Assembly (NCBI RefSeq): GCF_014196915.1
Contig: NZ_JACIEP010000017.1
Coordinates: 1 to 64,000 of the forward strand
DNA: 64,000 nucleotides
Source of the DNA: Dysgonomonas hofstadii
GTDB lineage: Bacteria > Bacteroidota > Bacteroidia > Bacteroidales > Dysgonomonadaceae
Direction of reading: 5' to 3'
In this document: in pieces, positions 9,901 to 18,751 of the stretch
Layout: every line of letters starts with the position of its first letter
Numbering within the stretch: position 1 is the first letter of the stretch
Notes under the pieces: model-generated
Database searches by the model: none
The model's input: the letters and a program-made list of their open reading frames with translations, nothing else
Told to the model about the DNA's origin: nothing
Made by a program: the position numbers and the translations under genes

Positions 9901-10351
9901 AATTCCCGTCCACATCACTTATTGTACCGCTGGTTGTTCCACTGACGGCAACGACAGCTCCGATAACAGCATTTCCCTGGTCATCGGTAACCGTTCCCGA
10001 TATTGTAACCGGTTTATTGTCTGAAGGGTTTTGTTTTGAAAGGAGGATATTGGAGTTACTTATTTTATAAGCTATATCCGTACCCTTTACCATTTGTGCC
10101 AGAGCTTCACTGACTGGCTTATCCTGAACGTCAATACTTATTTTGCGTTTGATATCGATCTCTTTGTTGGAGATAAACAGATATTTGGTCTGTTTTTCGA
10201 TCTCATTCATGACACTTTCCATCGGGACATCCTGCATCTTTATCGTCACACGAATATTTTGCGCATGAATCGGTAGGCTTATCAGGAAAAAACCAATGGC
10301 AATGACGTACGCAAAAAGCCATTTTTTTTGCTGAATACTTTTTTTATCCAT
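6998..10351 (-). CDS. SusC/RagA-family TonB-dependent transporter with STN signalling domain
   Basis: This 1117-residue outer-membrane transporter has a signal peptide (1-30), an STN domain at about 32-105 (IRVTIKMQDVPMESVMNEIE), a CarboxypepD_reg-like beta-sandwich at about 115-195, a plug beginning near EVVVTAFGIERSKKALSYNV with the SusC motif VMRGSRSI, and a beta-barrel ending in NIGFSVRVKF. The STN domain is the part that contacts a FecR-type anti-sigma factor, which is encoded just upstream. Import can thus be reported across the envelope to the ECF sigma factor. Cargo is predicted to be oligosaccharides freed by the neighbouring GH18 enzyme. Confidence 0.96.
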   Translation of the reverse strand: MDKKSIQQKKWLFAYVIAIGFFLISLPIHAQNIRVTIKMQDVPMESVMNEIEKQTKYLFISNKEIDIKRKISIDVQDKPVSEALAQMVKGTDIAYKISNSNILLSKQNPSDNKPVTISGTVTDDQGNAVIGAVVAVSGTTSGTISDVDGNFILQAQPPLTNAVLAVSCVGYEPVNTTIGNQTQFKITLREKDITLSEVVVTAFGIERSKKALSYNVQEVTSEDIVGVKDANFINALNGKVAGVNINASSSGIGGASKVVMRGSRSIEQSSNALYVIDGVPMNNVTRTNDTSTGFDSTGSSDFAADINPEDIESISILTGASAAALYGSSAANGAVVITTKKGKAGKTSVTITQNTEFLKPFVKYDFQNRYGTSDTNMSWGSKLNSSNYMGYDPYSDYFNTGVVTTETVSLTTGNDKNQTYFSAGVVNSEGIIPNNEYDRYNFTFRNTTSFLNDKMTLDVGASYIKQKDLNMTNQGVYSNPIASAYLYPRGNDWNNVKMFEHYDDQRKIYTQNWDMAPGEYVLQNPYWVNYRNLRENKKDRYMLNAALNYKVLDWLTLSGRVRLDDSREKSTKKYYASTNTLLTENSTNGLYGESTLDNRQIYADAMARVNRRFGEDWSLDAFVGGSIQDTRTNINGIYGPIRDGSVEGETALIPNVFNILQISNSLSKRDVSGIKEQQQSVFASAEVGFKSTYYLSATLRTDWPSQLAGPESVNSSFTYPSVGGSVILSEIIKLPKQINYLKVRGSYANVGLAFKRYLSNPTYSWSGNQWSTTYDSYPIKNLKPERTHSYEVGLTAKLFNDFNLDVTLYNTNTLDQLINTGISPGSGYNTMYIQTGDVRNRGIEVSLGYDKKWGNFAWNSNFTFSANRNKVMKLAGNVTNYETGETFSFSHLDMGGLGDVHYLIAEGGTLGDLYSSADLVRDSDGKIYVDENGEVQAIRGIKDMSQWKKLGSVFPKANLAWRNDFSYKGINLGFLITARLGGVVFSRTQATLDYYGVSEASAAARDNGGVSINGNLLDAYNWYNVVANSDGIPQYYTYSATNVRLQEASIGYTIPRKWTKICDATVSVVGRNLLMIYKRAPFDPESVATITDNYYQGLDYFITPSTRNIGFSVRVKF

Positions 10352-10413
10352 AACTTTGTGAAATAAGAATCATTAGTGGTTAGAACTTTAAAGTTAATCT
10401 GCTGTGATTGCTG

Positions 10414-10442
10414 GCCTGCTAATGTCACGAGCGTTGGCAGGC
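10414..10442 (-). promoter_or_regulatory. Hairpin in the susC leader
   Basis: A GCCTGC / GCAGGC inverted repeat with a loop of about 17 nt lies in the 177-bp gap between the anti-sigma gene and SusC, about 65 bp before the SusC start. No run of U follows it on the transcribed strand, so it is not an obvious terminator. It could be a leader structure that tunes SusC expression or an RNA processing site. No TAnnTTTG box is seen in this gap. Confidence 0.35.
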
Positions 10443-10528
10443 TTTAATTTTTCATCACAGGCTTAAATTGTTTTTCCGGTATTTTAACTCATAGGCTATA
10501 AGGGTTTAGTTCATATATAAAAATTTAA

Positions 10529-11482
10529 TTACAGGATTGTTATCACTCCTGTTTCGGGGTCTTTCTTATAGGAGAAATTCGATGCATCCTGCAGCACTCT
10601 CAATGCGTGGTCTATTCCGTCAGAAACCCGTATCTTACCCCGGCTGTAATTGATATTCGGCATATTCTTACTACGGATATCTATCTGTACATTATATGTA
10701 CGTTCAAATTTGGCCATCAGTTCTTCGAAACCTATATTGTGTATACTGATAATTCCTTCAGGCCAAAGGTATTCATCATGGTTCTCGATTTTCTTCAATT
10801 GTAAATATCCGTCAACAAGTAATACTTTATCGTTGACCTTCATTATAATCGGGTTATCTTTTTTCAGACGGTTTGTTAGTTTTATAGAACCTTTCATCAA
10901 TGCCGCTGAAAAGAAATTATCCGATTCGTATGCCTCGATATTAAATTTTGTTCCAAGGACTTCTATATCACAGGCAAAAGTTTCTACAATAAATGGATGT
11001 TTTGTATCGTGCTCCACATCAAACATCACTTCTCCCGAAATTCTTACACGACGCTCTTCTCCCGAAAAGACAGAGGGATATTCCAGTTTTGCACCGGCAT
11101 TGAGCCAGACTTCGGTTCCATCTCCAAGCGTCATATTTATACGTTGCCCATCAGGAACCTCCACTGTTGTTTTTTGACTGGACAGACCGTTTAATGTATT
11201 CTGAAAATATTTATAACCTATTCCTGCAACTATAATTATTGCAATGGAAGCAGCGATTGATACCCTCGAAAGTTTTACCAAAAGGCTAGTCCGGCGAGAA
11301 GGGACCGATGCATTCATCTCCTTTATTTCCGGGGCACAAAGGGCCAAACCTTCCATCATGAGTTGCATTGCATCCAATTCCTTTTGGTTCTCAGGATCGG
11401 CATCCAGCCAATCGATCAGAAGTTTTTCTTCCTCGGGAGTGGTTTCACATTTCAAAAATCTTAGTAGCAATTCTTTTTCCAT
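10529..11482 (-). CDS. FecR-family anti-sigma factor
   Basis: The start at 11482 (MEKELLLRFLKCETTPEEEK) is preferred over an ATG at 11575, because the extra 31 residues do not look like the family. The protein then has 317 residues. A cytosolic N-terminal sigma-binding region (about 1-75) is followed by one membrane segment (VSIAASIAIIIVAGIGY, about 85-103), a periplasmic FecR beta domain (TVEVPDGQRINMTLGDGTEVWLN pattern, GEVMFDVEHD, FNIEAYESD) and a DUF4974-like end (IGFEELMAKFERTYNVQIDI). It should hold the sigma factor at the membrane until the STN domain of SusC signals. Confidence 0.93.
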   Translation of the reverse strand: MEKELLLRFLKCETTPEEEKLLIDWLDADPENQKELDAMQLMMEGLALCAPEIKEMNASVPSRRTSLLVKLSRVSIAASIAIIIVAGIGYKYFQNTLNGLSSQKTTVEVPDGQRINMTLGDGTEVWLNAGAKLEYPSVFSGEERRVRISGEVMFDVEHDTKHPFIVETFACDIEVLGTKFNIEAYESDNFFSAALMKGSIKLTNRLKKDNPIIMKVNDKVLLVDGYLQLKKIENHDEYLWPEGIISIHNIGFEELMAKFERTYNVQIDIRSKNMPNINYSRGKIRVSDGIDHALRVLQDASNFSYKKDPETGVITIL

Positions 11483-11683
11483 ATATTTAGTAGACACATC
11501 AGAAACTGATGTTTGTAATCCGAATGATATTTTTTTTAATTTCAAATTAAAGTGTTGTTCATACATTAAAGACACACAGCTTGTTTCGATTTGTAATTAA
11601 AAAATATAAATTTTCGGATTGTTTTTTAGATTATACATAAAACACAATAAACAAGACACTTGTGAGAAGAGAAAAATAATACA

Positions 11684-12271
11684 TTAGAGAAAAACACGAG
11701 ATAGATATACTAGAATAAGAGCCGGAAGATAATCTTTTAAGGCTAATCGAAGGATTTGTGTTGCTTTTCTTATTTCAAAAGATACCTGATTAAAAGACAA
11801 TCCGAACTTCTCTCCGATCTCATTATATGTCTTTTCTCCAAAACGGCTGGCAAGGAATATCCGTCGTGTCTGTTCCGGCATGTTTGCAAGTTCACGCTTG
11901 ATTATAGCAGATATTTCTTCCAGAAACAGATTATTCGGGTCAGTTGCTTCTAAAGTTACAATACGGGAAGATATCAGCCGTAATGCCGAAGAATGAATAT
12001 CTTCGTGTACTCTCAGATGTACGCTTTGATCTCTCAACCAGTTTAAACAGCGTCGCTTAACCGAGATCAGGATATATGACGGAATACTTTGTACTGCTTC
12101 AATTTTCTCCCTGTTTTCCCAGAAAGATATGAAACAGTCCGTTACTAAATCTTCTGCGATCATAATATCGCGGACGTAGGAACGGGCAACAATTACAAAT
12201 TGAGGTTTGTACCGCTCGAACAATTGGCCAAATTCCAAAGAGGTTATATGAGTAGACGATCCTTGAGACAT
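11684..12271 (-). CDS. ECF RNA polymerase sigma-70 factor (Bacteroides expansion type)
   Basis: The 195-residue protein has sigma region 2 (about 15-85: IAEDLVTDCFISFWENREKI and SYILISVKRRCLNWLRDQ) and region 4 (about 130-185: PEQTRRIFLASRFGEKTYNE and the helix-turn-helix IGEKFGLSFNQVSFEIRKAT). It is the first gene of the locus and pairs with the downstream FecR-like anti-sigma factor and the STN-bearing SusC. It should direct polymerase to the susC promoter when the substrate is imported. Confidence 0.95.
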   Translation of the reverse strand: MSQGSSTHITSLEFGQLFERYKPQFVIVARSYVRDIMIAEDLVTDCFISFWENREKIEAVQSIPSYILISVKRRCLNWLRDQSVHLRVHEDIHSSALRLISSRIVTLEATDPNNLFLEEISAIIKRELANMPEQTRRIFLASRFGEKTYNEIGEKFGLSFNQVSFEIRKATQILRLALKDYLPALILVYLSRVFL

Positions 12272-13001
12272 CTTAACCAGGATTTGTTTGTTATGTTTCT
12301 CTAGTTATCAGGTATTATATTTATTCATCGAAACTTTGGTGTCAATATAAAGACACATACCTGATTACTGTTTGTAATTAAAAATGAAAGTTTCATTTTT
12401 TACATATAAGATTACATATTTTTTTCTATTTCTTCTCCTCAAATATTTGAATTTATTAATTACAATATGTAAAATCAAAACGGGTAATTTTATATTTAAC
12501 ATGTAACAAATATACAATAAAAACACAGCTATACAAAGCCAACCACAATATCATTTTGACATATTTAAACGCACAAAACCGCTTATTTCTATTCAGAGAT
12601 GCAGCATACCTTAACAAACAACACAAACAATGCAGCTATTTGCCACTACCCCTTTCTCTTACTAAATGATTCGAAGTGAAATAAATCTAATTTCAGATTT
12701 TGTAGGCTTTAGATTATTTAGAAACTAAAAGTAGTTATAAAGACACCTACATCAAGATACATTACAAGTGCTAAATTTACGTTTTCAGGTATTGTTCACT
12801 ATTCTATAATTGCAGCATAATCAAATATGTGAAAGTGAGTATTTCAGTCACCCGTAATGAATCCCCCCCTGTTATTTTATATATCCGACGGTTCATTAAT
12901 CGAGTCATTCGTCATTTATATCTATTAAATGAACTTATCTGCCGATATTTATATTTCAGCAAATTTGGTTTTTTTATTTTTAACTGCTAAATTTTCACTT
13001 A
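12272..13001. other. 730-bp intergenic region between divergent operons
   Basis: Very AT-rich DNA separates the sigma-factor gene (minus) from the sensor kinase gene (plus) and must hold promoters for both. I found no open frame with coding character and no exact TAnnTTTG box in either direction. The nearest is a CAAATTTG about 35-45 bp before the kinase start. I see no strong hairpin or repeat. Confidence 0.5.
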
Positions 13002-14084
13002 ATGTACAAAATATCGATAAAACTATTTCTACACTTCATTATCTGGACTGGTATTTTTATCATAATAACATTAATGCCTTTACGCCCGGATGAACCATTT
13101 TCTTTAAGTAGAAACTATCCGTTTATTATCACATTTTTGTTTTTAGTCTGCTTTTTCTATATAAATGCGAACTATTTGTCAGTTAAGTATCTGTTCAATA
13201 AGAAATACAGTATCTACATCATCTCAATCATACTGGTTCTTTTATTATATATCTATCTTCATCATCACATTATTGTTCTATTTGCCCACTCAAGATACAG
13301 CGTTCCCCCTCAGTTTCCAATAAAAGCGCCTCCCGGTTTACCTAATATGGAAATGGAAAGAGTGATTTCGATGAGACGGGTAATGCTGCCGCTTATTCAG
13401 TTCTTCCTGTTCTGGATACTTAGTTTATGTTATAGGCTAGCTCTTGAATGGATATCTGCAAATAAAAGGAATAAAGAGATTGAAACTGAAAAATCAATTA
13501 TCGAACTGTCTTACTTAAAAGCGCAGATAAATCCTCATTTCTTATTCAATACATTAAACACAATTTACTCTTTAACGCTGAATGGTAATAAAAAAGCAAC
13601 AGATGCAATATTATTATACTCTCAGATAACACGTTATGTATTGGACAAAATAGATACAAACCTGGTTCCTCTGGAAGAAGAAATTGAATATATATCCAAT
13701 TACATTGATCTGCAAGTCTTGAGGTTTACCGATTCTTTAAATATAGAATTCGATGTCAGGGGTGATATTAAAGACCATGAGATTGCTCCTCTTATCTTTA
13801 TCTCTTTTATTGAAAATGCTTTTCAGTATGGGATAAGCAATCATTATTCGTCCACTATATTTATCAGCATAGAAGCAACGGATGATCACATACGTTTTAT
13901 TTCAAAGAATAATAAATATAAAAAGGATGAATTTCAGCATATCGGAAAAAATACCGGTATAAAAAATACGCAGAGAAAACTAAATCTGATATATCCTAAC
14001 GAGCATAAACTACACATAGAAGATACAGAAAACTCCTTTTTTGTCGATTTATTAATTTATAATAAACGGATAATAAATAATTAA
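13002..14084 (+). CDS. LytS/YpdA-type sensor histidine kinase
   Basis: The 360-residue membrane kinase has four predicted membrane helices (about 8-26, 40-60, 69-93 and 127-148) and no large periplasmic domain. A short linker leads to the His_kinase domain with the phospho-acceptor His179 in YLKAQINPHFLFNTLNTIYS, then a HATPase region with the N-box FISFIENAFQYGISN. This layout is normal for kinases that pair with LytTR regulators. The stop is 44 bp before its partner's start. The signal is unknown. The neighbouring DUF4270/Kelch/DUF4907 genes are candidate targets. Confidence 0.95.
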   Translation: MYKISIKLFLHFIIWTGIFIIITLMPLRPDEPFSLSRNYPFIITFLFLVCFFYINANYLSVKYLFNKKYSIYIISIILVLLLYIYLHHHIIVLFAHSRYSVPPQFPIKAPPGLPNMEMERVISMRRVMLPLIQFFLFWILSLCYRLALEWISANKRNKEIETEKSIIELSYLKAQINPHFLFNTLNTIYSLTLNGNKKATDAILLYSQITRYVLDKIDTNLVPLEEEIEYISNYIDLQVLRFTDSLNIEFDVRGDIKDHEIAPLIFISFIENAFQYGISNHYSSTIFISIEATDDHIRFISKNNKYKKDEFQHIGKNTGIKNTQRKLNLIYPNEHKLHIEDTENSFFVDLLIYNKRIINN

Positions 14085-14128
14085 TCCGGTTGTTATATAT
14101 ATACTCCTTGTTTTCAAATCTGTTCATT

Positions 14129-14890
14129 ATGAATAAAAAAATAAATTGTGTTATTATCGACGATGAACCTCTCGCTTCGGACGTTTTAAAAAACTATATG
14201 GGTAAGACCCCTGAATTTGAGATCACCGGAATATACAATAATCCGATAGAAGCGTTGAAGGGATTAAACAACAAGAAAGTAGATGTTATTTTCTGCGATG
14301 TGGAGATGCCCGATATAAGTGGATTGCAGTTACTGGAATCTTTATTTATAAATAAAGAAACTTTGGTTGTCATGGTTTCGGCCCATAGCAAATATGCCAT
14401 TGACGGTTTTAATATCGATGCTATTGATTATTTATTAAAGCCTGTATCTTTTGCAAGATACCTTAAAACAACGCAAAAGATACTTCACTATGTGAAAGAT
14501 AAAAAGAATAAAGGCAGGAATACAGAAACACAAACAGCCGAAACAGAGTCTTCTAAAGATTATTTCTTCATAAAATCGAACAGTAAATTATTAAAGATTA
14601 ATTATAATGAGATTCTCTATATTGAAGGGTTGGGCGATTACATAAAAATCCACCTGGATAATTCCAATAAAGCTATTTTAATTTTGGATAGTTTAAAACA
14701 TCTGGAAGAAATATTATCTGACGGTTCCTTCCAGAGAATACACCGTTCATATATAGTGCCTATTTCTAAAATAAAGGCGATAGAATATAAAAAAGCAATA
14801 ATCGGAGATAATAACTTATCTCTACCCATAAGCAATTCTTATTATAACTCTTTATACGAGAATCTGGTCTCCAATAATATAAGAAAATAG
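14129..14890 (+). CDS. LytTR-family response regulator
   Basis: The start at 14129 (MNKKINCVIIDDEP) begins at the first beta strand of the receiver, so I prefer it to an ATG at 14090. The protein has 253 residues. The receiver domain (about 3-120) has the acidic pair at 11-12, phospho-acceptor Asp57 in VDVIFCDVEMPDISG and the conserved Lys in DYLLKPVSF. The LytTR DNA-binding domain fills about 150-250 (FFIKSNSKLLKINYNEILYI, FQRIHRSYIVPISKI). It forms a two-component system with the kinase upstream. Confidence 0.95.
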   Translation: MNKKINCVIIDDEPLASDVLKNYMGKTPEFEITGIYNNPIEALKGLNNKKVDVIFCDVEMPDISGLQLLESLFINKETLVVMVSAHSKYAIDGFNIDAIDYLLKPVSFARYLKTTQKILHYVKDKKNKGRNTETQTAETESSKDYFFIKSNSKLLKINYNEILYIEGLGDYIKIHLDNSNKAILILDSLKHLEEILSDGSFQRIHRSYIVPISKIKAIEYKKAIIGDNNLSLPISNSYYNSLYENLVSNNIRK

Positions 14891-14912
14891 CTGCTCATTT
14901 ATTTTTAAGATA

Positions 14913-16127
14913 TTAATCTAATTTTCTCCGCTTAAACCACTGTTCAAAGATTGTACAATTCACAGTCAGCATAAAATATGATTCTTTTATGTAACTGGCA
15001 GGGGCGGATAAAGTATTTCCGTATTCGAATCCAAAATTCAGATGTTGGGCACCCTTGCTTACAGGCAGACTATAACCGGCTGTAACAGAATAGTTATAAG
15101 CATTTTCTCCTCCTACTTTTATATACGATTTTGATAATGATGCACCAACCTGTATTTGTCCCTGATTTCTAATCCTGTAATAACTGTCACTATTAGGTAT
15201 ATAACCGAATCCGGCGCTAACCCGGTAAGAATCTACAATCTTAGCACTACCTATACCCGACTCTAACCCACTCCATCTTTGATATTGAAAGTCCATACCC
15301 CAAATAATTTTTTTGATATCATGGGAGAATCCTATTCCCATTGTTTCGGGAATAAACTGATTAGTCGACCGGTCTTTTTCATCCTTCACTAAATTATATT
15401 CACTATCGTATATTGTTGTTTTATTTGTCATCGATATATTCTGTTTATACCCATAGGTTGCACCGATAGTCCATCCTTTCCTATGATACTGAACACCCAG
15501 AGTATTATAGAATTGGGAAACCTGGGATTCTTTTTCGAAAAGATATTCCGCTTGATTTTCCGTTTGCTTTAATGTTCCGCTGATATACTTTGTATTTATC
15601 CCGACAGAAAGATTATCCGTTATCTTTATTCCGTTTGATAAATACAATTCGTATAGTCCTCCACTTCCTTCAAGGTATACCGATTTTGTGGAGGTTGAAC
15701 CATCAATGGGTTCTTCACTGTGTATACGATAGCCGACATCACTGAAAGGCTTTATCCCTAAGGATATCCCCCATTTTGGAGCAAGCCTGAATCCTAACGC
15801 CAGTTTTTTCAGGTTCCCATTAAAGGCGCCATCTGTCTTACCTTTACCAGAAAAATATGATTGTTTACCAGAAACCGATATATCCATTATAAATTTTAGA
15901 CTATCCAAACCACTGATTCCCGCTGGATTCGAAGGATTCAGATAATCAAAATCCCTTATACCGATCCCTATATTAGCCATTCCCGAAGTCCTCCCATAGT
16001 CCCGGTTTTCGATCTCGCCCAAGCCAAGCATTGAATAGGGCGAATAAGTTGTCTGAGCCTGTATATTCAAAACAAAACATATTGAAAACAGCATTAATAC
16101 AAAAGACTGTCTCTTAATCATTATCAT
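14913..16127 (-). CDS. Outer-membrane beta-barrel protein encoded with DUF4270 lipoprotein
   Basis: The 404-residue protein has a Sec signal peptide ending near IQAQ and then mostly amphipathic beta strands (KWGISLGIKPFSDVGY, LSVGINTKYISGTLKQ, GWTIGATYGYKQNISM). It ends in an aromatic-rich stretch. Its N-terminal YSPYSMLGLGEI and NPSNPAGISGLDSL motifs resemble FadL/PorV-like barrels of Bacteroidota. It overlaps the end of the DUF4270 gene by 14 bp, so the two are coupled and probably work together at the outer membrane. The first ATG is used; a second lies at 16121. The specific function is unknown. Confidence 0.75.
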   Translation of the reverse strand: MIMIKRQSFVLMLFSICFVLNIQAQTTYSPYSMLGLGEIENRDYGRTSGMANIGIGIRDFDYLNPSNPAGISGLDSLKFIMDISVSGKQSYFSGKGKTDGAFNGNLKKLALGFRLAPKWGISLGIKPFSDVGYRIHSEEPIDGSTSTKSVYLEGSGGLYELYLSNGIKITDNLSVGINTKYISGTLKQTENQAEYLFEKESQVSQFYNTLGVQYHRKGWTIGATYGYKQNISMTNKTTIYDSEYNLVKDEKDRSTNQFIPETMGIGFSHDIKKIIWGMDFQYQRWSGLESGIGSAKIVDSYRVSAGFGYIPNSDSYYRIRNQGQIQVGASLSKSYIKVGGENAYNYSVTAGYSLPVSKGAQHLNFGFEYGNTLSAPASYIKESYFMLTVNCTIFEQWFKRRKLD

Positions 16128-17460
16128 AAGCTATAATATATATAATCAGTTTAACCCTGTTTTCTTCTTCAGAGAACATTGAATCCCCCAACACCAGGCT
16201 TTTCAAAGTATTATTCTTTTCCGTGTCGTCCAGATAAAGCTGCAGCGTCGACTTATACATCCCTATCACACCCAACTCGCTTTGCATGTAGCTTGTAACA
16301 TCAAAGGCATAATAGTTTTTATTATAAATATAATCTTCGACTAACGTCCCCGACTGCACCTGCGTCGTACTGGCATCCACATATATATCCATAGGTTTAC
16401 CGGTTTCATCCAGATAGTTTAACGACAAATTTGACGGCAAGGGAGTAAATGCATTATAGGTTCCTGATGCAGGATAGAAATAAAGATATGCTGCAGAAAT
16501 GACTACATAATCGCCCAGTTTCAGTATTTCATTCAGATCGGGAAAGCTCAATTTTGTATATAACCCGGTCAGTCCCTGTAAATAAATTTTATTTTCAGTT
16601 TCGGCCGAAGGCAGCGGGTTGTTATAATTCAACGAACTGAGCAATGTATTGCTCCTGTCTACTTCTATCTGAGAGAAAGCAGTACTCGTATTCACCGTCA
16701 TATCTATTTCATTTTCTTCGGTAGTAACGGCCCCTATGGTCGTATAATGAAGCCTGATAACCGGATATTCACTATTCAGCGTAAAACTATTGACTGCTGC
16801 ATTATCATTTGTCCCCGGAGAAAGCTTTATACCTTTAAAATATGTTTGAAAGTTTTCATAGGTTTCCAACAAATCAGATTGAGCCTGCATGAGGTCGATC
16901 AGCTCCAGTCCGAATTCATCAGGCAATCTTAGCTCCAGTATACTATCATTTTCATAATGCTCATTAGGCCTGTTGAAACGGTATGTCGCCCACGGAGTTG
17001 TTTCAGCCGGAACTGATGATGTCGAATACAACCTGCTGTTATCATCAAGTTCTATAATCTGCCCTAGCTTATATATATTTAATGTTTGCACCTGAGTAGT
17101 ATCGCCATAACTAAAATTATCATACTTCAGAATCAGGGTAATGGAGTCGAACTTAACTGTAACAGTTGCATTAGAGCCAAACTCAGATGTACTATAACCA
17201 GGCGGGTTAAAATCGAAATAAGAATGAGCTGTAATAGTCCCGAAGTCAGAAGATGTATATTTGCCTTCAAATATTCTGGATAGGCCAGAGGTCACGGATG
17301 AGTCTCCCAGTTGGGTTTCCAGTTCGACAGTACAACTCTCGACAAGCATATTCCGTCCATTCACAGAAATCAGATTATCCCCTACAGAAAAGTCATCGCC
17401 GATACACGATACTAAAGAAAAGATGCACAATAAAAAAGAAGAGAAATATTTCATAATCAT
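16114..17460 (-). CDS. DUF4270-family lipoprotein
   Basis: The start at 17460 (MIMKYF) puts the signal peptide in its normal place. An ATG at 17490 would add ten non-signal residues. A lipobox (FSSFLLCIFSLVSC) is followed by an all-beta protein of about 430 residues, with features typical of DUF4270: an early TSGLSRIFEGKYTSSDFG region, an LNIYKLG strand and a C-terminal YAFDVTSYMQSEL. The function of the family is unknown. Here it is coupled to an outer-membrane barrel and divergent from Kelch and DUF4907 genes, which suggests an envelope complex. Confidence 0.85.
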   Translation of the reverse strand: MIMKYFSSFLLCIFSLVSCIGDDFSVGDNLISVNGRNMLVESCTVELETQLGDSSVTSGLSRIFEGKYTSSDFGTITAHSYFDFNPPGYSTSEFGSNATVTVKFDSITLILKYDNFSYGDTTQVQTLNIYKLGQIIELDDNSRLYSTSSVPAETTPWATYRFNRPNEHYENDSILELRLPDEFGLELIDLMQAQSDLLETYENFQTYFKGIKLSPGTNDNAAVNSFTLNSEYPVIRLHYTTIGAVTTEENEIDMTVNTSTAFSQIEVDRSNTLLSSLNYNNPLPSAETENKIYLQGLTGLYTKLSFPDLNEILKLGDYVVISAAYLYFYPASGTYNAFTPLPSNLSLNYLDETGKPMDIYVDASTTQVQSGTLVEDYIYNKNYYAFDVTSYMQSELGVIGMYKSTLQLYLDDTEKNNTLKSLVLGDSMFSEEENRVKLIIYIIAYDND

Positions 17461-17734
17461 ACTTTGGTTGACCGTACAAAGAAAGATCAAGGAAATATCA
17501 CACGAAAATATAATCGATGAACTGTATTATTCAGTCTTTAAGTTATCCTTCACATGCCATAACTTGAGTGTTTTTGAGAAGAAATCGATTAATAACCAGT
17601 TAACGATGATTTTGAATCATTCACCGTAAATTAAATGGCACTGGTCGATATTTTTTTTTCAAAAAAGAAAGCCTGTATACTTTTACAAGCAATTATTAAA
17701 CGACGATGTATTAATAAAACTATATTAAATTGTT

Positions 17735-18751
17735 ATGAACAAATTTCACATTAGGTTACTGATAGTACTTTCTCTAAGCTTATTTAGTCTTTTTTCCTGT
17801 TCCGATGATGATGACGATCTCATTGGCAACTGGATCAGACGCTCAGACTTTGCAGGACCGGCCCGTGGTGATGCATCCTGCTTCGTTATAGACAGAAAGG
17901 CATATGTAGTTGGGGGCTATGATGGAAGAAAAAGATTGAATGATATCTGGGAGTATAATTTTGACCAGAGCTACTGGACACAAAAAGCCGATTTTCCCGG
18001 AACGGCCAGAGGTTCGGCTTTTGCATTCGCTTCTGAAGATAAGGGATATACCGGAACAGGATATGATGGAATAAATTATTACAAAGACTTTTGGGAATTC
18101 GACCCTATAAATAATCAATGGACACAAAAAGCAGACTTCCCGGGAACAGCCCGCTATGGTGCCACCGCATTCTATCTGGATGGAATCGGTTATGCCGGTA
18201 CAGGCTTTAGTACGAATTATTTTATGGACTTCTACAAATACGACCCACAGACCGACACATGGGAAACCGGGGTCAGCATTCAGGGGACAAAGCGGTCTTA
18301 TGCCAGTAACTTCATTATAGATAATAAAGCATATGTTGTAGGAGGCGTTAATAATGGAAGTTATGTAACAGATTTCTGGATGTTCGACCCTGATACTCAG
18401 TCGTGGACAGAAAAAGCCCAAATCGCGGATAAAACAGATTACGATTTTGATGATGATTATACCACAATAGCCCGGTTAAATGCCGTATCATTTGTTGTTG
18501 ACGGGTTAGCTTATTTCACGGTAGGAGAAACCAGTGGCCTCAACAAATACACATGGGAATATAATCCATATTCCGACAGATGGACCGAAAGGACTTCATT
18601 TGAAGGTACAGCCCGGACTGCAGCTGTAGGTTTTGCTATCGGTAACAGAGGGTTTGTACTGACAGGCCGCAGTTCGTCATCATCATCTTCTCTCTATTTC
18701 GATGATATGTGGGAATTCAAGCCCAAAGATGAATACAATGAATATGATTAA
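17735..18751 (+). CDS. Kelch-repeat beta-propeller lipoprotein
   Basis: The protein has 338 residues with a lipoprotein signal (VLSLSLFSLFSC, then an Asp-rich linker DDDDD). About six Kelch repeats of roughly 48 residues follow, with paired motifs such as KAYVVGGYDGRKRLNDIWEY, DKGYTGTGYDG and FWEFDPINNQWTQKADFPGT. They should form one six-bladed propeller facing the periplasm or cell surface. The fold resembles sialic acid mutarotases (NanM) and galactose oxidase propellers, but I see no catalytic signature. It is co-transcribed with the overlapping DUF4907 gene. Confidence 0.9.
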   Translation: MNKFHIRLLIVLSLSLFSLFSCSDDDDDLIGNWIRRSDFAGPARGDASCFVIDRKAYVVGGYDGRKRLNDIWEYNFDQSYWTQKADFPGTARGSAFAFASEDKGYTGTGYDGINYYKDFWEFDPINNQWTQKADFPGTARYGATAFYLDGIGYAGTGFSTNYFMDFYKYDPQTDTWETGVSIQGTKRSYASNFIIDNKAYVVGGVNNGSYVTDFWMFDPDTQSWTEKAQIADKTDYDFDDDYTTIARLNAVSFVVDGLAYFTVGETSGLNKYTWEYNPYSDRWTERTSFEGTARTAAVGFAIGNRGFVLTGRSSSSSSSLYFDDMWEFKPKDEYNEYD

